Below the pieces are notes generated by a model. It was not told the origin of the DNA, searched no databases, and saw only the letters and a program-made list of their open reading frames with translations. A stretch of 41,100 nucleotides of DNA from Paucilactobacillus wasatchensis (GTDB lineage Bacteria > Bacillota > Bacilli > Lactobacillales > Lactobacillaceae). The stretch is taken from the NCBI RefSeq assembly GCF_000876205.1, contig NZ_AWTT01000013.1:1-41100 (forward strand), in the 5' to 3' direction. Numbering within the stretch: position 1 is the first letter of the stretch; each line of letters begins with the position of its first letter. Position numbers and translations under genes: made by a program. Positions 17,878 through 25,589 of this stretch are shown in pieces.

Positions 17878-18801
17878 ATGTCAACCGAATTTCACTTTTT
17901 GTCTGCTGATCGCAAAACTAACTTATACGCAAAAATATGGCGGCCAGCAAAAGAACCGCTGGGCATTGTGCAACTAATCCACGGAATGGCAGAACACGTT
18001 AACCGTTACGAAGAATTCGCCCAGTTTTTAACCCAACAAGGTTGGCTGGTGGTTGGCGATGATCACCTGGGACATGGCCATTCGGCTACCGAAAATCACC
18101 TAGGTTATTTTGGCCAAAACAAACCAGTACAATTCTTGTTGCAAGATGAAATCAATTTATGTTTGGCGCTCAAAAAAGACTACTCTAGTTTACCATACGT
18201 TTTATTGGGCCATAGCATGGGTTCCATGATGGCTCAATGTTTGTTACCAATTTTAGACCAAAAAATTGCTGGCGCCATTTTGATTGGTACCAGCGCTGTT
18301 CACCACGAGCTAACCCCAGCATGGCCACTCATTAGTGCCCTTAATGCATTAACTCCCCACCGTGTTGGTCACTTCTTAGATACGATGGCATTTGGTAGTT
18401 TCTCTAAGCCCTTTAACCGTCATGTTAAATTCTCGTGGCTGACCCACTCTGCTGAAATTATTAAAAAATACGATCACGATCCTTGGTCAGGGTTTACATT
18501 TACGAATAATGGTTTTTATACATTATTTTCATTGATGAAACGGGCCACTAATCCTAACTGGGTGACGGGAATCCGACGTGATTTACCAATTTTATTAGCT
18601 AGTGGCACCCATGATCCGGTGGGTAAATTCGGTCGCGGACCGCACTATCATTTACGCCTACTAAAAAAAGCACAGTTTCATGATGTTACTTTAAAACTGT
18701 TTCCTGGTATGCGCCATGAAGTTCTGAATGAAATCGACCGCCAGCAAGTTTATCAATATATTGCGCAATGGTTAGGCCAAAATGTGCTACATTATAGGTA
18801 G
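17878..18801 (+). CDS. Alpha/beta hydrolase, monoacylglycerol-lipase/lysophospholipase-like
   Basis: Cytoplasmic serine hydrolase of 307 residues. LIHGMAEHVNRYEEFA is the oxyanion region, GHSMGS the nucleophile elbow, ASGTHDPVGKFG the acid region and GMRHEVLNE the histidine. These match the serine aminopeptidase S33/MGL family. AAGGAAGG lies 8 bases before the ATG at 17878, which I prefer to the longer frame from 17851. The stop is followed after 40 bases by an XRE regulator and then a methyltransferase-like gene, all rightward, possibly one transcript. Confidence 0.87.
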   Translation: MSTEFHFLSADRKTNLYAKIWRPAKEPLGIVQLIHGMAEHVNRYEEFAQFLTQQGWLVVGDDHLGHGHSATENHLGYFGQNKPVQFLLQDEINLCLALKKDYSSLPYVLLGHSMGSMMAQCLLPILDQKIAGAILIGTSAVHHELTPAWPLISALNALTPHRVGHFLDTMAFGSFSKPFNRHVKFSWLTHSAEIIKKYDHDPWSGFTFTNNGFYTLFSLMKRATNPNWVTGIRRDLPILLASGTHDPVGKFGRGPHYHLRLLKKAQFHDVTLKLFPGMRHEVLNEIDRQQVYQYIAQWLGQNVLHYR

Positions 18802-18841
18802 TAATTTAAAAAACAGAAACTCTGCACAAGGAAGTGAGCAA

Positions 18842-19252
18842 ATGTTTCCGGAACGATTAAGAGCATTACGGCGCGGTCAAAACATTACCTTAAAGGCGTT
18901 GGCCGACGCGTTAAATCAACATTTGACTAGTAATGAAAAAGCTAATACACCGTCTCAAATTGGTAACTGGGAACGTGGCATTCGGACCCCCTCATACATT
19001 GAAGCGCGAAAGTTAGCAGAATATTTTGATGTGAGTTTAGATTATTTGACTGGTAAATCGGACCAAAATGATTACGACCTGGGCAAACTTTTTCTATCAG
19101 GTAAGGAATTATCATTTAATCATACGGTACTGACCAGCCAAGACCGTTATGAAATTTTTCAATTGATTGACGGTTATCTTCATGGGCGACAAAAACGACG
19201 CGATACCGAACGATTCTATGCTACCCAAGAAGAACTCGACTTAGACCTATAG
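18842..19252 (+). CDS. XRE-family helix-turn-helix regulator
   Basis: 136-residue DNA-binding protein. The HTH spans about residues 5-75: FPERLRALRRGQNITLKALADAL, an insertion-bearing turn, PSQIGNWERGIRTPS and KLAEYFDVSLDYLTG. The C-terminal ~60 residues are acidic and charged with no known domain. AAGGAAG lies 7 bases before the ATG at 18842; the upstream part of the frame overlaps the hydrolase. A methyltransferase-like gene starts 13 bases after its stop. The target is unknown. No phage genes surround it. Confidence 0.88.
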   Translation: MFPERLRALRRGQNITLKALADALNQHLTSNEKANTPSQIGNWERGIRTPSYIEARKLAEYFDVSLDYLTGKSDQNDYDLGKLFLSGKELSFNHTVLTSQDRYEIFQLIDGYLHGRQKRRDTERFYATQEELDLDL

Positions 19253-19265
19253 AAAAAGGTGCAAG

Positions 19266-20120
19266 ATGAATCCGAAACAACGTAAGCGGCTCAAAAAAAT
19301 TATTAAAACCCATCATCAAATAAAAACAAACAGTTATATTGACCAATTAACTGATTACCGTAATTTATTTGACGCTTTTCCACCGGTTAAATATTTAATC
19401 AATAATGTCTTGGAGAGTAATCGCCTATTACAAAATGGGCTGTTACCACAACCGCTACCCAAATTACTATTACCAGATAACATTCAGGACTCAATTTTCG
19501 CGGCGGTACAAGCCAAATACCCGGCTGATGATCCAGCTGGTGATAAAATTTGGAATCGCTATGTCGCAGCACTCCCCAAATTGGACCAACTACTGCGCAA
19601 TTATCGAGATTACTTGGAATCCACCTATGGTATGTGGTCATACACCAATTCATTATTCATAAAGCAACTCTCACAATTAGTTAATGGTCAACCGGTGTTG
19701 GAAGTTATGGCTGGCAATGGCTATATTTCCAAAGGCCTCAAGAATTTGAACCCCGAGCAAACAATTTTCACGACTGACAGTCAAGACTGGCTTGATGAAA
19801 ATGAAACGGGCAAACACCCGGTCACTACAATTGAGCCCCTTGATGCTTTAAGTGCGTTTGACAAGTATAAAGCCACCGTGAAGTTTGTTATAATGTCCTG
19901 GGCTCCCGACAAGCAACTAACCGACTGGCAGTTATTACAGGCCATTCGTACTAGCAACGAGCCAATAAAACTACTGGTAATCGGTGAACAAAACGGCGCT
20001 ACTAATTCAAAACAGTTCTGGCAAAACGTTCACATCGTCACTAGTGAACAAATTGATCACATTAACGAGCAATTTAGCAGCTTCGATTTGATCAATGAAC
20101 AGTTATTTCAATGTGAATAG
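19266..20120 (+). CDS. SAM-dependent methyltransferase-like protein
   Basis: 284-residue soluble protein. QPVLEVMAGNGYISKGL (about residues 143-158) fits the SAM-binding motif I of class I methyltransferases, followed by FTTDSQDW as a plausible acidic loop. The ~140 residues before it are helical and basic at the extreme N terminus (KQRKRLKKIIK). No NPPY-type motif is visible, so DNA or RNA base methylation is not supported. AAAGGTG precedes the ATG, 13 bases after the XRE stop. The substrate is unknown. Confidence 0.7.
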   Translation: MNPKQRKRLKKIIKTHHQIKTNSYIDQLTDYRNLFDAFPPVKYLINNVLESNRLLQNGLLPQPLPKLLLPDNIQDSIFAAVQAKYPADDPAGDKIWNRYVAALPKLDQLLRNYRDYLESTYGMWSYTNSLFIKQLSQLVNGQPVLEVMAGNGYISKGLKNLNPEQTIFTTDSQDWLDENETGKHPVTTIEPLDALSAFDKYKATVKFVIMSWAPDKQLTDWQLLQAIRTSNEPIKLLVIGEQNGATNSKQFWQNVHIVTSEQIDHINEQFSSFDLINEQLFQCE

Positions 20121-20130
20121 GCGTTGTTGC

Positions 20131-20343
20131 TGCAAAAAAATAGGATTACAGACCAATTAAGGTTTGTAATCCTATTTTCAATGTGTATTGGCAGCAAAGC
20201 CACCTCAGACCACTAACGCTCCACAACGTTTGGTGTTCGAACACCCTACATAATCCGGTAGGTATATGTGTCCCACTAGAAATGTCACTAGCCGCTTGCG
20301 CGAAACAATCAAAAGATTGTCTGACTTTCTCGACTCATCGCAT
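20131..20343 (-). ncRNA. Candidate structured small RNA (unclassified)
   Basis: A leftward promoter (TTGTAT, 17 bases, TACAAT at 20378-20350) lies just after the stop of the leftward gene. A terminator with a seven-T run in the leftward direction lies at 20178-20137. Together they bracket a ~210-base transcript without a credible open frame. It can form several hairpins: AATC-TTTT-GATT, CCTAC-GTAGG, GGTGTTCGAACACC and TGGC-TTTGCT-GCCA. A long-range TCAGAC/GTCTGA pairing is also possible. Length would suit a 6S-type RNA, but I cannot match it to that or any other known family. Confidence 0.42.
20137..20178 (-). terminator. Terminator, stronger in the leftward direction
   Basis: AAAATAGGATTACAGACC pairs with GGTTTGTAATCCTATTTT around AATTAA. 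Leftward it ends in seven T, rightward only four. It can also end the methyltransferase-like transcript. Confidence 0.8.
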
Positions 20344-20349
20344 AGAAAC

Positions 20350-20378
20350 ATTGTAACACCTTGACGATCACAATACAA
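20350..20378 (-). promoter_or_regulatory. Possible promoter of the candidate small RNA
   Basis: Leftward TTGTAT, 17 bases, TACAAT. The -10 is good and the -35 matches only in TTG. Confidence 0.4.
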
Positions 20379-20379
20379 A

Positions 20380-20856
20380 CTACTTTTTTTCTGCCTTTTT
20401 CTCATCCCTGTTAGTTTGAATCGTGGCCAGTTGCGTTTTAATCCATTCTTGGGCCAATTTAGTTACACTGGCCTGGTCATCGATTAATGCGGTCACGGAC
20501 GCACACAGATCAATTCGTAACCCAGAGCGATTTAAGTCCGGCGTTTCACAAACCAGGTAAACGTTGACTTCCCGTTCCTGATCCAGTTCTAATATTTTAG
20601 TAATTGTCTTCGTATCCTGCAAGGGTAAATTAATCACACTAGTCTCTAAGCGAACCGATGCATCATCACCATCCGGCATTTTAACAGACCACTCGAACTG
20701 AGCTAATTCATTGCCACTAGTAATCTGACTGATATAATCCAATCCCGTTTTGATTGTTGTTTCTTTTTCAATCTTAGCAACGGTTGTCTGTTCTGTTTTT
20801 GTCTTAAATTGGTCTCCTAAAATTTGGTCAACAAATGTTTGTACATTAATTTTCAT
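20380..20856 (-). CDS. Hypothetical soluble protein
   Basis: I do not recognise this 158-residue product. It has no membrane segment or signal peptide, is rich in Thr, Glu and Lys, and ends in a charged KKAEKK tail. The predicted pattern is alternating beta strands in the middle (ETSVINLPL, REVNVYLVCETPDL) and a C-terminal helix. AGAAAGAAG lies 6 bases before the ATG. It starts 3 bases after the stop of the small membrane protein upstream, so the two form an operon and may act together. Confidence 0.6.
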   Translation of the reverse strand: MKINVQTFVDQILGDQFKTKTEQTTVAKIEKETTIKTGLDYISQITSGNELAQFEWSVKMPDGDDASVRLETSVINLPLQDTKTITKILELDQEREVNVYLVCETPDLNRSGLRIDLCASVTALIDDQASVTKLAQEWIKTQLATIQTNRDEKKAEKK

Positions 20857-20859
20857 AAG

Positions 20860-21258
20860 TTACTTCTTTCTAAGTCTTGGACTAATATAGTGTCCGCGTT
20901 GCTTAATCGCTGCCACAACCGCCAACACGTTGATCACAATTCCGATTGCACTTAAAACGTCGATACTGAGTCGAAACAGCGAGGACACTTCAGCATGATA
21001 AGTGATTTGAATAAATGCCACCAGCAAAGCAATCGTGTAGATTAGTAACACAAAAATCGTGAAATACACAGAAAAGCGAAAGTTTAGGCCACTAAAAATA
21101 ATCACTAATAAATATAACACCACTGCAATTCCTAGATGATTAATTACCTCACTACTTACTAATGATGTTCCTTCCATATGATACATCATCAGATTGACTA
21201 CGCAATAAATCACCAGTGAAATTGTTGAATACGATATTACTTGTCGCGCTGCTTTCAA
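20860..21258 (-). CDS. Hypothetical four-helix membrane protein (TTG start)
   Basis: 132-residue membrane protein of unknown function with four hydrophobic segments at about residues 8-28, 42-58, 66-86 and 98-118, and a basic C terminus (RGHYISPRLRKK). The start is TTG, with GGAGG 7 bases upstream; the nearby ATG is in another frame and meets a stop at once. It is the first gene of a pair with the soluble hypothetical protein. Confidence 0.6.
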   Translation of the reverse strand: MKAARQVISYSTISLVIYCVVNLMMYHMEGTSLVSSEVINHLGIAVVLYLLVIIFSGLNFRFSVYFTIFVLLIYTIALLVAFIQITYHAEVSSLFRLSIDVLSAIGIVINVLAVVAAIKQRGHYISPRLRKK

Positions 21259-21344
21259 ACCATTTCCTCCATTTCAACCGGGTTAATGTATTCATTCTAC
21301 TATTATTCAACGAGTAACACCACTGAGAATAAAAAATGGAGTAC

Positions 21345-21383
21345 CAAAAAAGAGCGATTCTAGCATAACCACCAGAATCTCTC
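21345..21383 (-). terminator. Terminator of lplA
   Basis: Leftward, AGAGATTCT pairs with AGAATCGCTCT around a 12-base loop and is followed by TTTTTT. Confidence 0.75.
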
Positions 21384-21415
21384 CTTTTGCCCACATTCAA
21401 AAAATATTGATTGAT

Positions 21416-22426
21416 TTATGCTAACAAATCAACCAACTGTTCAACTGAAACGCCAACAATATATTGGCTCGTGTCAGCCTGTGTCAGTGCCTTGGTTAAA
21501 CTGGCACGATCATACGTTACGCCCTTAAGCTGTTCGGCCAGTTGCGCCACATCTTGCGGGCCAAAGAAATCACCAAAAAATTTAATGTTCTCAATTTTTC
21601 CGTCATCAACCTGCAGCCGTGCATCAACTGTTCCCATATCAAAATGCTGCCGTTTTTGTACTGAAAATTCAGGTGATTTGCCGTAGACCCAATCCCAGTT
21701 GTTGTAGTATTCTTCGTAAATTTGGTCAATTTTATCCTGTTCAGCTGGAGTTACCACGTATTCTTGACTCTTGATCTGTGCTAAATCATCAACGTGAAAC
21801 AGCTTTTTAAGCAAAATATCACGAAATTCAGGGACAGTTATGCCTTGATATTCAGGAGCCAAATATGGTTTCAGGTTGGTTACCCGGGCACGAACAGATT
21901 TAATCCCCTTTGACTTGATTTTGTCTTCCGGGACATTTAATGCATGGGTTACGACATCCAAATCAACATCTAACATTAACGTTCCGTGTGAAAATGTTTT
22001 TCCGTTCCGCGCATACATTGCGTTGCCCGAAAATTTCTTGCCATCAACTAAAATATCATTACGGCCACTAACTTCAGCGGTGGTAGCACCCATTTCATGT
22101 AGCGCCGTCACAATTGGCTGCGTGAATGATTTAAAATCGCCAAATTCTTCACTGTCACTATTGACCACAAAGCTAAAACACAAATTGCCTAAATCCTGAT
22201 AAACGGCACCACCACCAGATAGGCGCCGGGTGACACGAATATTATTATCTTGCACATATTTTTGATTAATTTCTTCAAGCGTATTTTGATTACGACCAAC
22301 AATGATACAGGGTTCTTCATAATAAAACAGTAACAGCGGCTCACCAAACTCCTTATTATTCATTAAATATTGTTCTGTTGCTAAATTTTCACCGATATTA
22401 TGAGATTTCATTGCTACATAGCGCAT
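21416..22426 (-). CDS. lplA: Lipoate--protein ligase A
   Basis: Activates lipoate with ATP and transfers it to lipoyl domains of 2-oxoacid dehydrogenases or the glycine cleavage H protein. RRLSGGGAVYQDLGNLCFSF (residues ~68-87) is the lipoyl-AMP binding motif. The conserved lysine lies in DGKKFSGNAM. Total length of 336 includes the C-terminal accessory domain required for activation. GGAGGT lies 6 bases before the ATG. It has its own terminator. A weak promoter (TTGACC, 17 bases, TTTATT) may lie near 22454-22478. Confidence 0.94.
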   Translation of the reverse strand: MRYVAMKSHNIGENLATEQYLMNNKEFGEPLLLFYYEEPCIIVGRNQNTLEEINQKYVQDNNIRVTRRLSGGGAVYQDLGNLCFSFVVNSDSEEFGDFKSFTQPIVTALHEMGATTAEVSGRNDILVDGKKFSGNAMYARNGKTFSHGTLMLDVDLDVVTHALNVPEDKIKSKGIKSVRARVTNLKPYLAPEYQGITVPEFRDILLKKLFHVDDLAQIKSQEYVVTPAEQDKIDQIYEEYYNNWDWVYGKSPEFSVQKRQHFDMGTVDARLQVDDGKIENIKFFGDFFGPQDVAQLAEQLKGVTYDRASLTKALTQADTSQYIVGVSVEQLVDLLA

Positions 22427-22742
22427 TGCTTTACCTCCGTCTATAATTTAATAAAGTGCATCCTAATTAATTGGTCAAAAAATAACCTCAGCTGAATTTT
22501 AGCACCCTATGAAACCGATTTCAATCGTGTATCGGACAATTTCAAATAAAGCGATCAGCTTCTAGTGATTTAGTGAAAAAAGTACCTAATTTTACCAATT
22601 TACAGACAATAAATTAGGCATTTTGCGGTGCAATTTGAAATCAATGTTAGAAAAATCACAATAAAATAAATTCAATTACTTACATGACAACAAATGAATA
22701 GTATAATTAAGTTAGAAAAGAATTAGAAAGAAGGTTTGTGTT
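22427..22742. other. Divergent intergenic region between lplA and usp
   Basis: This 316-base AT-rich gap holds a weak leftward lplA promoter near 22454-22478 and the usp promoter listed separately. It also holds an inverted repeat CCTAATTT ... AAATTAGG near 22585-22620. The repeat could be a weak hairpin or operator. No open frame or known RNA motif is visible. Confidence 0.5.
22680..22707 (+). promoter_or_regulatory. Promoter of the universal stress protein gene
   Basis: TTACAT, 16 bases, TATAAT (perfect -10), about 35 bases before the ATG. Confidence 0.7.
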
Positions 22743-23189
22743 ATGACACAACAGTATCAAAATATCCTCGCTCCGGTTGATGGTTCCAAAGCAACAGCTC
22801 AGGTAATTGATAAGGCGATCCAGGTTGCGCTCCAAAATCATACACACCTAGATATTCTAAATGTCGTTGAAGTAAATCAATTCAGTGACAGCTATGGTGG
22901 CGCAGTCAGTGGTGACGTTATCTATGGGTTGGTTGAAGAAATTGAATCACGCCTAAACGACTTAAAACAAAAAGCGACCGATGCTGGTTTAACTGATGTT
23001 AGCATCCACGTTCGGTTTGGTAACCCGAAACCGGTTATTGCCAAGGAATTTCCAAATGATCACAAAAACCAGTTGATTGTAATTGGTACAACTGGTTTGT
23101 CGGCAGTTGAACGTTTCATGGTTGGTTCTGTAACCAGCTATGTTAATCGAATTGCTAAATCTGATGTTTTGGTTGTTAAAATCAAATAG
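22743..23189 (+). CDS. Universal stress protein, UspA family
   Basis: Single-domain ATP-binding stress protein of 148 residues. The N terminus YQNILAPVDGS has the conserved Asp. The nucleotide loop GTTGLSAVERFMVGSVTSYV fits G-X2-G-X9-G-S/T of the ATP-binding subgroup. A promoter with perfect TATAAT and the AGAAAGAAGG ribosome site suggest strong expression. It is a single gene followed by a long-loop hairpin terminator. The downstream effect of Usp proteins in lactic acid bacteria is general stress resistance by family knowledge only. Confidence 0.93.
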   Translation: MTQQYQNILAPVDGSKATAQVIDKAIQVALQNHTHLDILNVVEVNQFSDSYGGAVSGDVIYGLVEEIESRLNDLKQKATDAGLTDVSIHVRFGNPKPVIAKEFPNDHKNQLIVIGTTGLSAVERFMVGSVTSYVNRIAKSDVLVVKIK

Positions 23190-23198
23190 TAAGAGTAA

Positions 23199-23313
23199 AA
23201 AACAAGGCGTTTATATTTCGAGTATAACTTAGATTAACGAATGGGCGGAAGCCATAATTACATGCCACTTTAGCGGCTTAGTAATATAGACATCAAAGAG
23301 AATATGCCTTGTT
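23199..23313 (+). terminator. Long-loop hairpin ending the usp transcript
   Basis: AAAAACAAGGC at 23199-23209 pairs with GCCTTGTTTTT at 23303-23313 around a ~90-base loop. The loop has its own pairing (AAGCC with GGCTT, GCCAC-type pairs). It could be a terminator or a small 3'-UTR RNA. Confidence 0.55.
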
Positions 23314-23344
23314 TTTCACGTTTTTACCATCGAAATTCATAAAT

Positions 23345-23387
23345 CAAAAAAGAGGTTGAGGGAAAAATTAATTCCCCTCAACCTCGT
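23345..23387 (-). terminator. Terminator of the GntR gene
   Basis: Leftward, GAGGTTGAGGGG pairs with CCCTCAACCTC around an AT-rich loop and is followed by TTTTTT. Confidence 0.8.
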
Positions 23388-23411
23388 TCTGATTCCCGCT
23401 TAACGAAGCCT

Positions 23412-24140
23412 TTATTCCTCGCCCAAACTAACAAACGTATTATATTTCAAATATTTATAATGCAAGCGCATGTTTGAAACCTCAAATGGCGTCCCATCAT
23501 CTAAAAAGAAAATACCTTCCATGATGCCAACTGGTTCATTTTTAGTTAAACCGAGTAATTTTTGATCCTCTTCATTGGATGGTTCTGCTAAAATCGACAT
23601 AAATGATTTGGTGACTGACTTGCCCTCAACGTCTTCTAAGTAGTTAAAAATTGAGCCTTTGACCACGTCAGGAGTCAGTGCTGGTACAACTTTAATCGGA
23701 ATATAGCCAGTTTCAATAATAATTGGTTTATCATCAAATAGCCGCAGCCGTTTAACCTGGTAAACAAAATCATTGTCGTTCAAAAATAGATCCTGCTGCA
23801 ATTCTTTGCTTGCTGGCACCACTTGATAGTCCAATAATTTTACCGTGGGTTTTTTACCCTCTAAATGGAAACTATCGGTTACTCCTAAATTCGTACCCTC
23901 ATAATTGAATAATGATTGATTTTTCAAGTATAACGGATTAATAAAAGTACCGGAGCCTCGTTTCTTGAAAATGATCCCCTGTTGCGCTAGCATATTCAAT
24001 GCCCGTTTAATAGAGCTACGGCTAACACCATACGTGTCACTAAGCGTCCGTTCATCTGGCAATTTTTTGTTGTTAAATTGATTTTTAAAAATACGATCTT
24101 TGAGATCATGCATGACCTTGCGATATACTAAGTCTGCCAT
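23412..24140 (-). CDS. GntR-family regulator, HutC subgroup (UTRA domain)
   Basis: 242-residue repressor-type protein. The winged helix (residues ~5-68) contains LPDERTLSDTYGVSRSSIKRAL and ends GSGTFI. The UTRA ligand domain follows (about 85-235), with typical QVKRLRLFDDKPIIIETGYIP and GTPFEVSNMRLHYKYLKY. AGGAG lies 9 bases before the ATG. HutC members usually sense a sugar phosphate or amino-acid derivative, but no catabolic gene is next to it, so the effector is unknown. Half-sites AGTATAAC and GTTGTATACT upstream (near 24189-24222) could form its own operator. Confidence 0.9.
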   Translation of the reverse strand: MADLVYRKVMHDLKDRIFKNQFNNKKLPDERTLSDTYGVSRSSIKRALNMLAQQGIIFKKRGSGTFINPLYLKNQSLFNYEGTNLGVTDSFHLEGKKPTVKLLDYQVVPASKELQQDLFLNDNDFVYQVKRLRLFDDKPIIIETGYIPIKVVPALTPDVVKGSIFNYLEDVEGKSVTKSFMSILAEPSNEEDQKLLGLTKNEPVGIMEGIFFLDDGTPFEVSNMRLHYKYLKYNTFVSLGEE

Positions 24141-24319
24141 TACATTATGCTCCTATATTTATGACCATTAGCTACTCATCTTGTCATGAGTATAACAGAT
24201 TTTGATAATTGGTTGTATACTTTTACATAAATGGTCCGTTCCAACCCTAAAAAATATGACGATAATCACAAAATTTCAACATTTACGTATCTTAAATGAA
24301 GCTGTAAGGAGACAGTCAA

Positions 24320-24816
24320 ATGGGCAAAAAGAAAAAGTTAAAAAAACATTAGTCGAACAAATTCTGGATAAAAACAAAATTAGCTACGAACAAGCTGAAT
24401 TTCCAACTCACCAAGAAGGTGATATTGCTCAGCTGAGCGTTGACCACAGTGACATTGACGAACATTTGGTCTACAAAACATTGGTCCTCGAAGGCAACAG
24501 CACTGGCCCAGTCGTTGGCGTCCTACCTGTTGATTATCACCTTGACGAAAAGAAACTAGCTAAAGTATCTGGCAATAAGAAAGTTAACATGGTCCCACTC
24601 AAGGATTTATTAAAAACAACTGGATACGAACATGGTGCCAACACACCAGTCGGTATCTATGAAAAGTTTAAATATCCGATCTATATCGATCAATCTGCCC
24701 AAGAAACAGCGACAATTTATGTATCTTCTGGTAAGATCGGACGATCGATAAAAATCAACGCAACAGACTTAGCCAATTTAGTTCATGCGCCATTTGTGGA
24801 CTTAAAACAGGCATAG
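24320..24816 (+). CDS. ybaK: YbaK/EbsC-family aminoacyl-tRNA deacylase, apparent -1 frameshift
   Basis: Trans-editing hydrolase that clears Cys-tRNA(Pro)-type mischarged tRNA. HLVYKTLVLEGN holds the conserved lysine and GYEHGANTPVG fits the family loop. The only well-placed start is the ATG at 24320, with AAGGAG 8 bases upstream. That frame reads MGKKKKLKK then His-stop at 24350-24352. The body of the protein continues in the -1 frame from TLVEQILD, and no start codon with a ribosome site exists in the body frame. The switch point is seven A at 24340-24346, an A-AAA-AAA slippery heptamer. It may be a base lost from the run, a sequencing error, or real slippage. Confidence 0.8.
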
Positions 24817-24830
24817 TATGGAGGAATTGG

Positions 24831-25589
24831 ATGTTACAAACCATTGCTAGCACATTCGGACAAATTATTTTATATTTAATCATTATCCCTAGCGTTCTCG
24901 GCGCTGGTTTAGTGTTCGCCAACCGCAGCAGTAAGCGTCAAGTGGTGACTTATTTTGGCTTTTCTGCTCAAATTATTGCCGGTTGGTTTGGTATTGTCAT
25001 TCATGAAGCCAGCCACTTACTGATGGCATTATTGTTTGGCCATCACATCACTAGCTTTCGGCTGGTTCGCAGTCCAAATCGTAATGACCCTAGCGATAAT
25101 TCCCTTGGCTACGTTAATCATACTTGGAATCAGCACAACTTCTATCAAAAAGTTGGCAATGTTTTTATCGGCATTGCACCAATCATCGGCAACACAATTG
25201 CGATTTATTTCATCACTAAGTGGCTGCTGCCATCGTCATTAACATCTTGGCAAACATTGATTACGGATCACGATTTTATTTCTCCCACACAAATTACACC
25301 AACCTATGGCTTCTGGGGCTTCATCATCTGGATCCTGGTGGTTATCAACATTTGTCTCGGTGGCTTTGATTTGAGTCCAGCTGACTTAAAAAACTCATCG
25401 CTGGGCTTAATTAGTTTGTTAGTGTTGTTGGTGTTGGTCACGGTCATCGCAAGCCTGTTTGGTTGGAACACCAGTCTTGTGACACTGATCCAGTCGATCA
25501 TGGTCCCCTTCATTACAGCAATGTTGTTTGCTTTATTGATTGCCGTGGTGACTACGCTGGTGCTCCGGATTATTGGCCATTTTCGCTAG
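24831..25589 (+). CDS. Integral membrane protein with HExxH motif (M50-like)
   Basis: 252-residue protein with about six hydrophobic segments. GIVIHEASHLLMALLFGH (residues ~54-71) places HEASH inside or at the edge of a membrane helix, as in site-2-type zinc proteases. A later GGFDLSPADL could supply an acidic third ligand, but the classical NPDG motif is not present. It is therefore an M50-like candidate and may be a non-protease relative. GGAGG lies 6 bases before the ATG, 14 bases after ybaK, suggesting cotranscription. Its 3' end overlaps the convergent HD gene by 20 bases. Confidence 0.68.
   Translation: MLQTIASTFGQIILYLIIIPSVLGAGLVFANRSSKRQVVTYFGFSAQIIAGWFGIVIHEASHLLMALLFGHHITSFRLVRSPNRNDPSDNSLGYVNHTWNQHNFYQKVGNVFIGIAPIIGNTIAIYFITKWLLPSSLTSWQTLITDHDFISPTQITPTYGFWGFIIWILVVINICLGGFDLSPADLKNSSLGLISLLVLLVLVTVIASLFGWNTSLVTLIQSIMVPFITAMLFALLIAVVTTLVLRIIGHFR

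Noticed and set aside
20205-20405. 66-residue leftward frame across the candidate RNA
   Set aside because: It overlaps the end of the preceding gene, has no ribosome site and crosses the hairpins and promoter of the candidate RNA.
22440-22742. Lacto-usp/6S-like RNA upstream of the universal stress gene
   Set aside because: The region is AT-rich with one weak hairpin and a promoter close to the gene, leaving no room for a structured 200-base leader on that transcript.
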